Positions 11,925 through 24,600 of a stretch of 64,000 nt of DNA are shown one piece after another. The first letter of the stretch is position 1. The number at the start of each line of letters is the position of its first letter. This DNA comes from Prinsepia uniflora (Eukaryota; Streptophyta; Magnoliopsida; Rosales; Rosaceae). The DNA is taken from contig CM064871.1 of the NCBI GenBank assembly GCA_032719365.1, positions 56,201,056 through 56,265,055 on the forward strand, read 5' to 3'. A program made the translations under genes and the position numbers. Below the pieces are notes generated by a model. It worked only from the letters and a program-made list of their open reading frames with translations. It ran no database searches and was not told the DNA's origin.

Positions 11925-14502
11925 TGTAACACCCCGGAAATTCGAGGATTTTAATATTGTAATGTAATATGTGAATTGACATTTTTACCCTTGTGAATGG
12001 TATGGCCAAATTGTTGACTTTTTGATTAGTGGGTCAAATGGACTTTGACCAGTGACCGTGACGTAGTTCGGGACGTCACGACTCCATAGACAGGTGGAAC
12101 GTCCATTTCGGACGATCAGGGAAAAAGTTATGACTATCGGAAGTTCGGGGGCATTACCGTAAGTTGGACTTCACGGGCGAAAATGTTGACTTTTCGTTTA
12201 ATAATTAATTTTCACACGACTCCAGGACCGTTAGGTAGGTCTCGACGTCCTGAGTCCGTAGACAGGCGGCACGCCGAAATCGGACTTCGTATGGCTGAGT
12301 TACGGGTCTAGGAAGTGAGGGGCATTTTGGTAATTATTGAACCAGGGGCATTTTGGTCTTTTGCCCTGGTTACTGTAGCAACCGCGGGGGAACCATGGAC
12401 GGCACCACCATGTGCGGTGGTCCAGTGCACAATTGATTATGCCAATATGTGCTGGAAAGTCTGGGCTGTCTTTTGCTTTTGAACGTGGCCTGAACCGTCC
12501 AACCTGCACGATCAAATTGTTAATTGAAATTCGAAGCTTTCGGGGGACAAATTTCAGTGGACAATTTGGACTTCCACGAGCCTCTGGAACAGCTGAGGTT
12601 ATTTAAAACTAATTAGCACATGTGTGAGCATCACTCTGCCATTAAAAACACTGAGAATTGATGAAGAAAACCAGAGAAACCATTTCGGGCAAAATTGGAG
12701 GGAAAATCGGGTTTTAATTTCTGGTGAGTGTTGGACCAAACCAAGGCCTGGTTTAGTCTTCTGGGAGTGTTTCGAACTCAACCACATCGAAATTGAAGGC
12801 TAACAGTCACGGTTGAGCTAGGACGGAGGCTGCTGTTTTCAGGGAAGTTGCAGAGCTTGGGACGACAACCTTCAGGTACTTTCAGACACAATTGATTGTT
12901 CATTCTGGTTTGTTTTGATCCTGTTATGCTTCCTGTGAAGTTAATTGGACAATGGGTTTGAAACCAGGAAGTTCTGGTGATTGACCCGATTGGTTGATCG
13001 CGGGTCGATGGGTCGTTTGGGGATGTGTCGAGATTGATTTTTGTCACAGAACCTAAATTGGATAGTTAATGAACATGTTAGGATCAAATTGGATTGAAAT
13101 CGAGTAAGAATTGATGGGTATTCAACCGGTTCAAGCCGCGGGTGGCAGGCCCGTATTACAGACAAACGGGTGAAGGAGGTGACACTGTAGCTACAGTGTC
13201 AGGCGCGTGACTTTCACGCGCAGCCGCTTTGGACAGCGCGTAAGGGCGCATTGGACCTTATCTCCGATCACAATCAACATGACTTTTGTTCCTCTCATCA
13301 TTCTGAACATTTTTGGTGATTTAACCATGTTGATCTGAGATAAGCTTTGATGGGTCAGTTTAGGGCCGGTTACCTCGGGAAACGTGTTGTACGGTTTCCC
13401 CGGGCCGGTTTCTATTTCGAACTTTGTGGTTAAACGTTTAAGACTGGTAGTGACCCTTACATGTGATTTGAACTGACATGAATTGTACGATAATCTCGGT
13501 ACAGGTCCGTACGCGCGGATGCGCAGCGGAATCGTACAATGAGTGGGCCCGTTTTCATTAAACCCTTGCATGCTTAAATGTTTTCTGATTTACTTATATG
13601 TTCACATGCTGGAATCTATAAATGGTTTTGATGATTTTGAGATTTCGGTTATGGCACGTTTCACGGTATTTGGGCATGAGACCCGTTTGATGAAACGTAA
13701 CGATCGGTTCAGATTTTACCTATGTATACATATATGTTTGCATGTGGATATCAATAAAATGTATTTGGTACTGCACTGTATAGATCCTTCCATATTATAT
13801 TGTCTCCTCCGGATGAGGTACCCCGGAGAGGTCACGGACGTCTAGAACGTCCAGCGTCTACGACGCTAAGCATTGGGGATGCTGTAACCGAACAGGGTTC
13901 GGGGATTGAACTCAGAATTGAGACCCGAGTGGCACGCGTAGCCTTGTGATTGTGACCTTATTGGACGTCAGGGACGTCAGACATCAGGGATGTCGGATTG
14001 GAGTGTATAGTGCAGTGGCTAAAATTATGGTTATGGTTTTATTACATGCCTTATGATTCATATTATATTATTTATGATTTTAAATGATGCTGCATGCATG
14101 TTTGGAAAAAGGAGGGGTAAATTATATGTTTTACTTATCAAACGATTTTATAAACTTGAGTTTCGGTCCACTCACCCTTAATGTTTTTGGTAACCCCTCC
14201 AGGTCGTGATACTGAGGTAGAGGAGGAACCTGAGGCTGAGGCATAGATCTACTTCTGCGTACCTGAACCACTGCTGGGTGGTGTACCCGCAGGATATTGT
14301 TAGATTCGTGCTCGCAACTTGTAATTTCGGATTTCATCCCTTGTCTGACACCTGTTTAATTCGGATTTGTTGTATGACGTTAATTTTGATTATTTATGCA
14401 TTTGAGGTTTTGAGGTCAAAATTGGTATGAATTATTGGGTGTCAGACGGGAGCAGGGCACGTCCCCATATGGTTCCAGAGAGGATCGGGGCGGGTCCTGT
14501 CA
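11925..14502 (+). repeat. 5' LTR of chromovirus (2578 bp)
   Basis: Runs from TGTAACACCCC to GGGTCCTGTCA. It contains the duplicated module (about 12055-12135 and 12228-12305), a perfect 20-bp palindrome (13181-13200), a GC-rich hairpin (13203-13221), a GGGCATGAGACCC stem (13672-13684), the second bracket site GTCCACTCAC (14166-14175) and the acceptor-like CCCCTCCAG (ending 14202). Compared with the 3' LTR it keeps a 457-bp stretch (13865-14321) that the other copy has lost. Confidence 0.93.
13181..13221. promoter_or_regulatory. palindrome and GCGCGTG hairpin in the LTR
   Basis: GACACTGTAGCTACAGTGTC (13181-13200) is a perfect palindrome. Directly after it, GCGCGTG (13203-13209) and CACGCGC (13215-13221) form a 7-bp stem with a 5-base loop. 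A third GCGCGTG-like copy follows near 13236 and could compete for the same partner. The set is repeated in the 3' LTR (20371-20411), and GC-rich hairpins of the same kind occur in the other LTRs (e.g. 23150-23200, 4285-4330). The role is unknown. Confidence 0.6.
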
Positions 14503-14505
14503 GCT

Positions 14506-14517
14506 TGGTATCAGAGC
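14506..14517 (+). other. primer-binding site (initiator tRNA-Met)
   Basis: TGGTATCAGAGC starts three bases after the end of the 5' LTR. It matches the complement of the 3' end of plant initiator methionine tRNA, the usual primer for chromoviruses. Confidence 0.93.
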
Positions 14518-14633
14518 ACTAGGTTGTGGTCAGTACTAGGTTATGGTCAGCATGCTAGACTAGCGATTGGTACTAGTTACTTTTCGAATTTTAAGAATAT
14601 TGTTATCTGATCTATGCCTCTTGACAGTTGGTT

Positions 14634-17600
14634 ATGCCTCCTAGGAGAATTCCTCATACACGAACTGACGAGGATCTGGAAAGGGAGATGGAATGCGCGA
14701 GCACTGAAAGGGCTCAACATTTGGGAGCCACTCCTTTCTGCGGGGGATCAAACCCCGAGGATGCTCATGATTGGATCACCAAGTGGGAGAGGATCTTCTC
14801 GGTGATGCACTGCCCTTCGGGCGAACGGGTAACCTTGGCGGCCTTCTTGTTGGAAGGAGGAGCCTACCAGTGGTGGCACGGACTCGAAATGTCTGGGTGG
14901 TCTGTCCATACCACTACTTGGGAAGCTTTCCGTTCCAGATTTCTGGACCAATACTACCCGCGATCCTTTCGCGCGACACGGGAGGCTGAATTCCTGCGGC
15001 TGGAGCAGGGTGACATGTCCGTTGCGGACTACGAGCAAACTTTCGGGAAACTATCCCGGTTCGCTGCATCATTCGTGAGCACGGAGGAGGACAAATGCCA
15101 AAGGTTTGAGCTTGGACTCCGAGGGGAGATCCGGGCAAGTGTGACTGCTGCTACTCATGCTTCACTGAGAGATTTGGTCGACGCTGCGGTGCGTGTCGAG
15201 GCCAGTCTGGCGGCACACCAGACACGACAACCTTCGGGCGAGGGGCGACGTCCGGATCGCCCACATCGTGGGCCATCGGGCCATAAGAACAATAAGGGAG
15301 GGGGCTACAGGGGAGCACCCTCATCCTTCAAGGGTCGTGGATGGTCAGGTCGACGTGGAGGCTCTCAGGGCAGAGGATCCGGATACAACTATGGGCAGCG
15401 CTCATCTTGGAGCGGTGCTTCTGGCGGGCATTCGGACAGGCCGAGGCCAGTAACTTGTTTTACTTGCGGAGAGGAGGGCCACTATGCCAGTGATTGCCCG
15501 CAGTTGTCCAAGAACAACGACGCTGGGGGCTCTAGTGTGGTGCAGAGCACGGCTTCCCACACTAATGGAGGTCGCGGTCAGGGAGGTGACCGTGGTGCTG
15601 GTCGTGGCGCGCGCGGGCGCGGACGGAACGGAGGGCCGAGGGCCCAAGTGTTTGTAATGACCCAGCAGCAGGCGAGGACTTCCCCAGGCGTGGTCACAGG
15701 TACACTACATATCTTAAACCTTCTTGTACGTGTATTGATGGATGCGGGGGCTACACATTCTTTTATTTCGAAGAGTTGTGCTGGTATGCTTGATTGTGTG
15801 GTATCAGCTTTAGATTGCGAAATGGGTGTTGGCACCCCGATGGGCATCGTGTACCTTGTGAATCAGGTGATTCGGAGGTGCCTGGTAAGAATTGAGGATG
15901 TGGATTTACCAGCAGACTTAATTATTCTGGATATCCACAACTTCGATATAATCCTAGGGATGGATTGGCTATCGGAGCACTGATCGCTCATCGATTGCTG
16001 TAGCAAGCAAGTGATTCTGCGAAGCCTGGGTTTGCCGGAGGTTATCTTCCAGGGGGAACGTGACGGTTCGCCTCCTGAAGTGATCTCTTCATTTACTGCT
16101 ACCAAACTTCTACGGAAGGGATGCCAGTGTTATCTGGCGCATGTCGTGTCGGATCAGGTTGATACTCCGGGTATCGACGAGATACCGGTGGTGCGTGAGT
16201 TTCCGGATGTGTTCCCGAAAGACTTACCTGGATTGCCACCATCGCGGGAGATCGAGTTTACTATTGAACTACTCCCGGGTACCCGACCTATATCCCAGGC
16301 ACCATACCGGATGGCGCCGGCCGAGTTGCGAGAACTCAAGACTCAATTGCAGGAGTTAGTGAATTTGGGATATGTCCGACCAAGTACTTCACCGTGGGGA
16401 GCACCGGTGTTGTTCGTAAAGAAGAAGGAGGGAAGCCTCCATTTGTGTATTGACTATCGACAACTCAACAAGGTGACGCTGAGGAACCAGTATCCTCTAC
16501 CCAGGATCGATGACCTTTTTGACCAGTTGCGGGGAGCTCAGTGCTTCTCGAAAATTGATTTGCGGTCTGGGTATCACCAACTGAGGATTTCGGAGGAGGA
16601 TATTCCGAAAACTGCTTTTTGAACCCGTTATGGACACTACGAGTTCCTGGTTATGCCTTTTGGCTTGACGAATGCTCCAGCAGCATTCATGGATCTGATG
16701 AACCGGGTCTTCCGACCCTACCTGGATAAGTTCGTGATTGTGTTCATCGATGATATTTTGGTGTACTCAAGGAGTGCCCGTGCACATGAGGAACATTTAC
16801 GGTTGGTCTTGGAGAGACTGAGACAAGAACAATTGTACGCCAAACTGAGCAAGTGTCAGTTTTGGCTGAACAGTATTGGTTTTCTGGGACACGTGATATC
16901 GACGGATGGGATTGGCGTGGATCCCCAAAAAACAGAAGCGGTAACCAACTGGGCTAGACCGACAACAGTGACCGAGGTGCGGAGTTTCGTCGGATTAGCA
17001 GGTTACTATCGGAGATTCGTGGAGGGTTTCTCCAAAATTGTTGCACCATTGACTCGTTTGACTCGGAAGGGAGTGAAGTTTATCTGGGACGAGCAGTGCG
17101 ATCAGAGCTTTCAAGAGTTGAAGGATCGATTGACCACTGCACCTGTCCTTGCATTGCCGGATGACAGTGGAGAGTTTGTGGTTTTCAGTGATGCATCGCT
17201 GCAAGGTCTGGGCTGCGTGTTGATGCAAACTGGCAAGGTTATCGCCTATGCATCCCGGCAGCTGAAGACCCACGAGTTGAACTACCCTACCCATGATTTG
17301 GAGTTGGCAGCAGTGGTTCATGCCCTGAAAATCTAGAGACATTATCTATTCGGCGCAACGTGTCGGATATACACCGACCACCAGAGTCTTAAATACTTAT
17401 TCACTCAGAAGGAGCTTAACATGAGACAACGGAGATGGTTGGAGCTGCTGAAGGACTATGACTGTACGATCGAGTACCATCCGGGTAAGGCCAATGTGGT
17501 GGCTGATGCACTCAGCCGGAAGTCAGCAGGATCAGTTGCACACCTGGGGATGGTGTACCTTCCCTTACTGGTGGAACTCCGGAAGGCGGGAGTTATTTTG

Positions 17601-19079
17601 GGTACGGATGCACATGGAGCTTTGTTGGCCAGCTTCCATGTACGACCTGTACTGATTGATCGGATTATCAAAGCACAACTTCAGGATCCGATACTCTGTA
17701 TTTACAGAATTGAGATCGATGCGGATGGGAGACAGGATTTTACCATCCGGGACGATGGGGCACTTGTGAAATTGGGCCGTTTGTGTGTACCTGCAGTGGC
17801 AGAGTTGCGGGCCGAGATTCTCGAGGAGGCCCATAGTTCGGCCTATGCTATGCATCCGGGAGGAACAAAGATGTACCGTACCCTCCGGAACCATTATTGG
17901 TGGCCAGGAATGAAGAAGGATATTGCCGAGTTCGTAAGCAAATGCTTAACCTGTCAGCAGGTTAAGGCGGAACGGCAGAGACCGTATGGGGCTATGCAGC
18001 CACTTCCGATTCCCGAGTGGAAGTGGGATCACATCACCATGGACTTCATCTTTAAGTTACCGAGAACTCAGAGTGGAGTGGACGGAGTATGGGTGATCGT
18101 GGACCGGCTAACCAAATCAGCCCATTTTCTGCCAGTTCAGGAGACCTATAAACCTAATCGACTGTCTCAGTTGTTTGTGAAGGAAATCATACAATTGCAT
18201 GGTACGCCGGAATCAATCGTGTCCGACCGTGATCCGCGTTTCACTTCCAGGTTCTGGCGGAGTTTGCAAGCTACTCTGGGAACAACCCTACGTTTCAGTA
18301 TTGCTTTCCATCCACAGACCGATGGACAGTCTGAAAGAACCATTCAGACCCTGGAGGACATGATGAGGTCATGTGTACTACAGTTTCAGGACTCTTGGGA
18401 TACTCATTTGCCATTAATGGAATTCGCTTACAACAACAGCTATCAGGCAAGCATCGGGATGGCACCTTATGAGGCACTATATGGTCGACAGTGCAGGACA
18501 CCTATCTGCTGGATGGAGATAGGAGAGCGAACGGCTGTAGGGCCGGAATTGATGGACTTGACCTTGGAAACTGTTCGTGTTATCAAGGAGAGATTGAAGG
18601 CGGCACAGGATCGCCAGAAGAGTTATTCCGATCGACGGATTCGAGACTTGGAATTTGAAGTGGGAGATTTCGTCTTCCTGAAGTTATCACCGTGGAAGGG
18701 GATTATCCGATTCGGTCGACGGGGGAAACTGAGTCCGCGTTTTATCGGACCATATGATATCGTGGAGAGAATCGGCAGAGTTGCTTACAGATTGGCGCTA
18801 CCTCCAGAACTATCTAGAGTTCACAATGTTTTCAACATATCGATGCTACGGAAGTACGTACGTGATGCTTCTCATGTACTTGGGGAACAACCTGTCGAAC
18901 TACGGGGGGATTTGAGCTTTGAGGAACAACCAGTACAGATCTTGGATCGGAAGGACAAGGTACTACGTCGGAAGACGATCCCTCTCGTGAAGATTCTCTG
19001 GAGAAACCAAAATGTGGAAGAGGCCACCTGGGAGCCTGAGGCTCAGATGCGAGAACAATTTCCTCATTTGTTTCCTTGA
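14634..19079 (+). pseudogene. chromovirus gag-pol polyprotein, three in-frame stops
   Basis: One reading frame of 1482 codons from ATG 14634 (MPPRR) to TGA at 19077-19079, with no frameshift and only three stops: TGA 15981-15983, TGA 16620-16622, TAG 17334-17336. Domains in order: retrotransposon gag (residues ~30-200); a Gly/Arg-rich linker; a CCHC zinc knuckle (C-F-T-C...H...C, from 15456, residue ~275); aspartic protease (DAGATHSFI at 15741; the minus-strand cousin has DSG); reverse transcriptase with FIDDILVYS (16743, residue ~704); RNase H (FSDASLQG, TDHQSLKY); integrase with an HHCC finger (~17835-17960) and a complete D,D35E triad (Asp 18042, Asp 18225, Glu 18333); and a chromodomain-like end (residues ~1430-1480, ...LWRNQNVEEATWEPE). 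The chromodomain in this clade targets methylated H3 in heterochromatin. The second stop is CGA to TGA and the third TGG to TAG, as expected from cytosine deamination. Confidence 0.92.
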
Positions 19080-19100
19080 AATTTCGGGACGAAATTTTCT

Positions 19101-19114
19101 TAAGGGGGGAAGGT
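19101..19114 (+). other. polypurine tract
   Basis: TAAGGGGGGAAGGT directly precedes the 3' LTR start at 19115, as needed for plus-strand priming. It follows the conserved post-pol motif TTTCGGGACGAAATTTTCTT (19082-19101). Confidence 0.9.
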
Positions 19115-21240
19115 TGTAACACCCTAGAAATTCGAGGATTTTAATATTGTAATGTAATATGTGAATTGACATTTTTACCCTTGTGAATGGTATGGCCAAA
19201 TTGTTGACTTTTTGATTATTGGGTCAAATGGACTTTGACCAGTGACCGTGACGTAGTTCGGGACGTCACGAGTCCATAGACAGGTGGCACGTCCATTTCG
19301 GACGATCAGGGAAAAAGTTATGACTATCAGAAGTTTGAGGGCATTATCGTAAGTTGGACTTCACGGGCGAAAATGTTGACTTTTCGTTTAATAATTAATT
19401 TTCACACGACTCCAGGACCGTTAGGTAGGTCTCGACGTCCTGAGTCCCTAGACAGGCGGCACGCCGAAATCGGACTTCGTATGGCTGAGTTATGGGTCTA
19501 GGAAGTGAGGGGCATTTTGGTAATTATTGAACCAGGGGCATTTTGGTCTTTTGCCCTGATTACTGTAGCAACCGCGGGGGAACCATGGACGGCACCACCA
19601 TGTGCGGTGGTCCAGTGCACAATTGATTATGCTAATATGTGCTGGAAAGTATGGGCTGTCTTTTGCTTTTGAACGTGGCCTGAACCGTCCAACCTGCACG
19701 ATCAAATTGTTAATTGAAATTCGAAGCTTTCGGGGGACAAATTTCAGTGGACAATTTGGACTTCCACGAGCCTCTGGGACAGCTGAGGTTATTTAAAACT
19801 AATTAGCACATGTGTGAGCATCACTCTGCCATTAAGAACACTGAGAATTGATGAAGAAAACCAGAGAAACCATTTCGGGCAAAATTGGAGGGAAAATCGG
19901 GTTTTAATTTCTGGTGAGTGTTGGACCAAACCAAGGCCTGGTTTAGTCTTCTGGGAGTGTTTCGAACTCAACCACATCGAAATTGAAGGCTAACAGTCAC
20001 GGTTGAGCTAGGACGGAGGCTGCTGTTTTCAGGGAAGTTGTAGAGCTTGGGACGACAACCTTCAGGTACTTTCAGACACAATTGATTGTTCATTCTGGTT
20101 TGTTTTGATCCTGTTATGCTTCCTGTGAAGTTAATTGGACAATGGGTTTGAAACCAGGAAGTTCTGGTGATTGACCCGATTGGTTGATCGCGGGTCGATG
20201 GGTCGTTTGGGGATGTGTCGAGGTTGATTTTTGTCACAGAACCTAAATTGGATAGTTAATGAACATGTTAGGATCAAATTGGATTGAAATCGAGTAAGAA
20301 TTGATGGGTATTCAACCGGGTCAAGCCGCGGGTGGCAGGCCCGTATTACAAACAAACGGGTGAAGGAGGTGACACTGTAGCTACAGTGTCAGGCGCGTGA
20401 CTTTCACGCGCAGCCACTTTGGGCGGCGCGTGAGGGCGCGTTGGACCTTATCTCCGATCACGATCAACATGACTTTTGTTCCTCTCATCATTCTGAACAT
20501 TTTTGGTGATTTAACCATGTTGATCTGAGATAAGCTTTGATGGGTCAGTTTAGGGCCAGTTACCTCGGGAAACGTGTTGTATGGTTTCCCCGGGCCGGTT
20601 TCTATTTCGGACTTTGTGGTTAAACGTTTAAGACTGGTAGTGACCCTTACATGTGATTTGAACTGACAGGAATTGTACGATAATCTCGGTACAGGTCCGT
20701 ACGCGCAGATTCGCAGCGGAATCGTACAATGAGTGGGCCCGTTTTCATTAAACCCTTGCATGCTTAAATGTTTTCTGATTTACTTATATGTTCACATGCT
20801 GGAATCTATAAATGGTTTTGATGATTTTGAGATTTCGGTTATGGCACGTTTCACGGTATTTGGGCATGAGACCCGTTTGATGAAACGTAACGATCGGTTC
20901 AGATTTTACCTATGTATACATATATGTTTGCATGTGGATATCAATAAAATGTATTTGGTACTGCACTGTATAGATCCTTCCATATTATATTGTCTCCTCC
21001 GGATGAGGTACCCCGGAGAGGTCACAGACGTCTAGAACGTCCAGCGTCTACGACACCTCTAATTTCGGATTTCATCCCTTGTCTGACACCTGTTTAATTC
21101 GGATTTGTTGTATGGCGTTAATTTTGGTTATTTATGCATTTGAGGTTTTGAGGTCAAAATTGGTATGAATTATTGGGTGTCAGACGGGAGCAGGGCACGT
21201 CCCCATATGGTTCCAGAGAGGATCGGGGCGGGTCCTGTCA
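19115..21240 (+). repeat. 3' LTR of chromovirus (2126 bp, internal deletion)
   Basis: Aligns with the 5' LTR from TGTAACACCC to GTCCTGTCA with scattered substitutions. At 21055-21059 five bases (acctc) replace the 457 bp present at 13865-14321 of the 5' copy. Lengths agree exactly (2578-457+5=2126). The lost piece contains the second bracket site and the acceptor-like site. Confidence 0.93.
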
Positions 21241-21245
21241 TCTAA

Positions 21246-21661
21246 ATACCAACTGATCCATCTCATGAGATAGATCTGAATTATGGGTTTTTGACGGCAT
21301 TGCAGGACGCTTCAATGTCTAAACCTACTCCCTAGAATAAAGAGATCTCGGTAAATCATGCATACTTATGTGAGATATGAAATCAGAATGATATTATAAT
21401 CGATGACTTATATGTATTCATGATACCTACCAAAATAATAACTAGTAATGAAATCGAACCTCACTTTATTGATGAATGAATCCCAACATAGAAAAATATG
21501 GCCAAAATGGAAAGAACCAATCCAGATCGAATTAGATTCCTTGACAAAATTGAAGGTTTTTGGACTTGTAGTTCCCACACCAACTCATTTTAAACCTGCA
21601 TGATTTAAATGGGTAGTCAAAAGTAAGCGTAATGAGAAAGATGAGAATGTAAGATACACAA
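21246..21661 (+). pseudogene. Ty1/copia pol, start of reverse transcriptase (decayed)
   Basis: Continues the copia reading that breaks at 11924. 21510-21661 reads in changing frames as the entry to copia reverse transcriptase: W..A...E..SL.KL.VFG, P.PTHLKP, KWVVKSKRNEKDENVRYT. Cut at 21661 by a solo LTR and resumed at 24825. Confidence 0.75.
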
Positions 21662-24600
21662 TGTAACGACCCGTCCCGAAAATTAGGATTAGTTTAGTGG
21701 ATAATGATGGATTAGTGTGATTAATTGGTGATTAGATGGGCGATTTCGGACGGACAGTGCGAAATGACGGTTTTGCCCATAAAATGGGCGAACTGTTGAC
21801 TTTTTTTTTTCAGGCGATCAAATGGACTCTGGCTGAGGACTGTGACGTATTTCGGAATGTGACGAGTTCATAGACAAGTGGCATGTCCGATTCCGACATT
21901 CGAAGAAAAAGTTATGATGTTCGGAAGTTCGAGGGTATTTTGGTAAATTGGTTGAAAATGGGCAAACTGTTGACTTTTCATACGATATGGATTCGTCACA
22001 TGTTTCGAGGACCGTTAGGTAGGTCTCGAGTCCCTGAGTACAACGGCAGATGACACGCTGTCATCGGACGTCGGACGGTTTAGTTATAAGTCTAAACACG
22101 CTAAGGGCAAAATGGTAATTTGTGAAGGCAGGGGTATATTGGTCTTTTTGTCTGATTTTAAAATGGTGATTAGTGGGATAAGGACATTTTTCCTTGGTGG
22201 GTTGGATATTTTCAGTTGAGGGCAGAGAGATGGGGACACGTGGATACATTCTGGTTGGTTCCACTTTGTTCTTCCAATTGATCAATTAAGTTAGACGGTG
22301 ATCGATAAAACAGGGGAGGCTATTGCTGGATGTGTTCTGTGTCCAGGAGAGTGAGAAGCCCAGAGTATGATTGTGGGAGGTGTGAGAGTAAGTCGAGTGG
22401 GAGGTGGGTGGGAGTGAGAAAAACAGAGACAGGGGAGGAGTTATGTTGCACGGGTTTGTTGAAAACAGAGAGAGTGTGTGTGTGTGCAGTGTGTAACCTT
22501 AAACCCAGATCCTTACCAAGCTCATGATCTTCATTCCTGGTCGAGAAAGTAAGTGGTTGAGAAGGTGATCAAGGGTGGTGGTGCCACCGTGGTGAATGTA
22601 TGTGGACGGTGGCCTTAAACCCCGTGAAGTGCCCTGTTTTTCATCCATTGGCAGCCTGTGTTGTGAGGCGTATTGAGTGAATTTGGTGGCTAGGATGAGG
22701 TCCAGGTGACTGCTAGGAGGTGTTTGAGCTTTGGACGGAGGTCTGCCGTGGACTGGTGGCCAGCGAACCAACACGATAAGTGTTGGTTTAAATTTTGAAC
22801 ACGGGTTTTTAGGTCTTGTCAATACTTTCTAATGTTTGGAACGTGATATTGGAGGGTAAACAAGTCGATAGACACTAAATTTGAGGCTGTAAGAGGTCAG
22901 CAACCGTGGATGGACACGGTTGCAGAGCCTGGTTTTAATCTTGAATCGGGAAGGTAATATTCAGGTCCTTAAGTCGTGATTTTATTAGCTAGATCGATTA
23001 GGCTGAATGGGACGAAGCTAATGGGTTAAATAGAAGTGAAAATAATGGAAAAAAGAGTGAAAACCGGTCGCGCCGATTCGAGTTGCAGAAGCTAGTCTGA
23101 ACTGGTCTGAACCGAGCCTGACCGAGGTAGACGATGATGAACAGTGCAGGCGCGTGGCTCCCACGCGCAACCCCTTTGGGCGGCGCGTGAGGGCGCGTGG
23201 GACCCCTTTTGAGGAAGTTTTCAACACGACTTTTAAAGTATTCGATGTAACGAAAATTTTGGCACTGGTTTCAAGACAATCTGAGATCGTTTCGATATGT
23301 TTTGTGATGTCCGAAGGTTTTAAGGCTCGATTAAAAATAGTTAAAAATTCGAAAAAAATAACAGGGTTTTACTAGAAGCTTTATGGAATAGTTAGTGACC
23401 TTCTTATGGGATTTGGATAGGTTCGGGAAAGCCGTTGGTAGTGGATTAGCCGGGAACGACGTAAGTGCACGCATATCGAGGTAACGGTATAAACGGTCTG
23501 TGAGTGGACTTTGCTTTCTAACTTATGATGCATGAATAAATGTTTTTATATGTTTTCTATATGTGATTTCTATGGTTATGATATCATCTTGATGATTTAC
23601 AGTTTTGCATGTATTTCAAGATAAGTACGTATTTGCACGTTTTACGAGCTTACAACTTATGTTGTGATTTGATCATGGTTTTGGTGATTTGACTTTGGGA
23701 TTTGAATTATGCTTTCATTTCAATGATTTATAATGGACTTGGGAAAAGTGATTTCAGGTTTGAAGCCCTGTTCATAAAAAGGGATTTCGATAAACGTGAT
23801 TTCGGGTTTTGGAACTGGATTTCGGAAATGATGTTGGGATTTAGTTTTGAAACTTAAAAGTGAATTTTTGAATTTGGGTTCGGAATGATGATTCCGGATG
23901 CAAGCTTATGGAATCATGATTGCGAATTCGGATATGGATTTTCTATGATTTTAACATGGTTTTGGGTTTAAAGACCCATTGAAACTTGGTTTTGGGTTTA
24001 AAGACCCGGATATGGCTGGATCTGATTTTTTGTTTAAAGACTCGGTTGATTGATGACGGGGGAGGGTCCTGGATTGAAATGTTTTGAGTTTAAAGGCTCG
24101 GTTATTGTGATATCCCCTGAGGCCTGTTGATTGTGTTTTAAGTTTAAAGACTCCGGGATATCCCGAGAAGGCCTGATTATGAGCATGTGTTTTGAGTTTA
24201 AAGACTCTGCGCGCTTGAGATCTAGTAGATTGATTTATTGATGTTTTACTTTGGTTTTTCACTAGTTTTCAGATATTTTGGGCTGTGGCCCGGATGATTT
24301 GGAATTTGTGGCTTTTAGGCTGAGTTCTCGTACTTTGATGAGAATTTATGATTTTGGGCTGAGGCCCTGGATTTGAGTTACGGATTTGAGGAAAGAAATG
24401 ATTCCAGATTTTCATTGATGGTTTTCTTATTTTGGATATGAAATGGTTTTATGAAACATGTTTTATATACATGCATTGATTTTTAATGTAGGGTATAATT
24501 GTCTTTTCTTATAAGTGGTTTTCTGAATATATTCTTTATTTTTGTCCACTCACAATCTTTTATGTTTTCGATACCCTCCAGGTTTGATGCGGTGCGGACT

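Larger units (their letters stand above)
11925..21240 (+). mobile_element. full-length Ty3/gypsy chromovirus (Tekay/Del-like)
   Basis: Complete structure: TSD tctaa (11920-11924), 5' LTR, primer-binding site, gag-pol, purine tract, 3' LTR, TSD tctaa (21241-21245). The long LTRs, gag with one zinc knuckle, PR-RT-RH-INT order and a chromodomain-like C-terminus place it with chromoviruses, probably the Tekay/Del clade. LTRs differ by about 2% by eye, apart from one deletion in the 3' LTR, so insertion is fairly recent. It sits inside copia pol, whose frame rejoins across it. Three stop codons make it non-autonomous as it stands. Confidence 0.93.
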
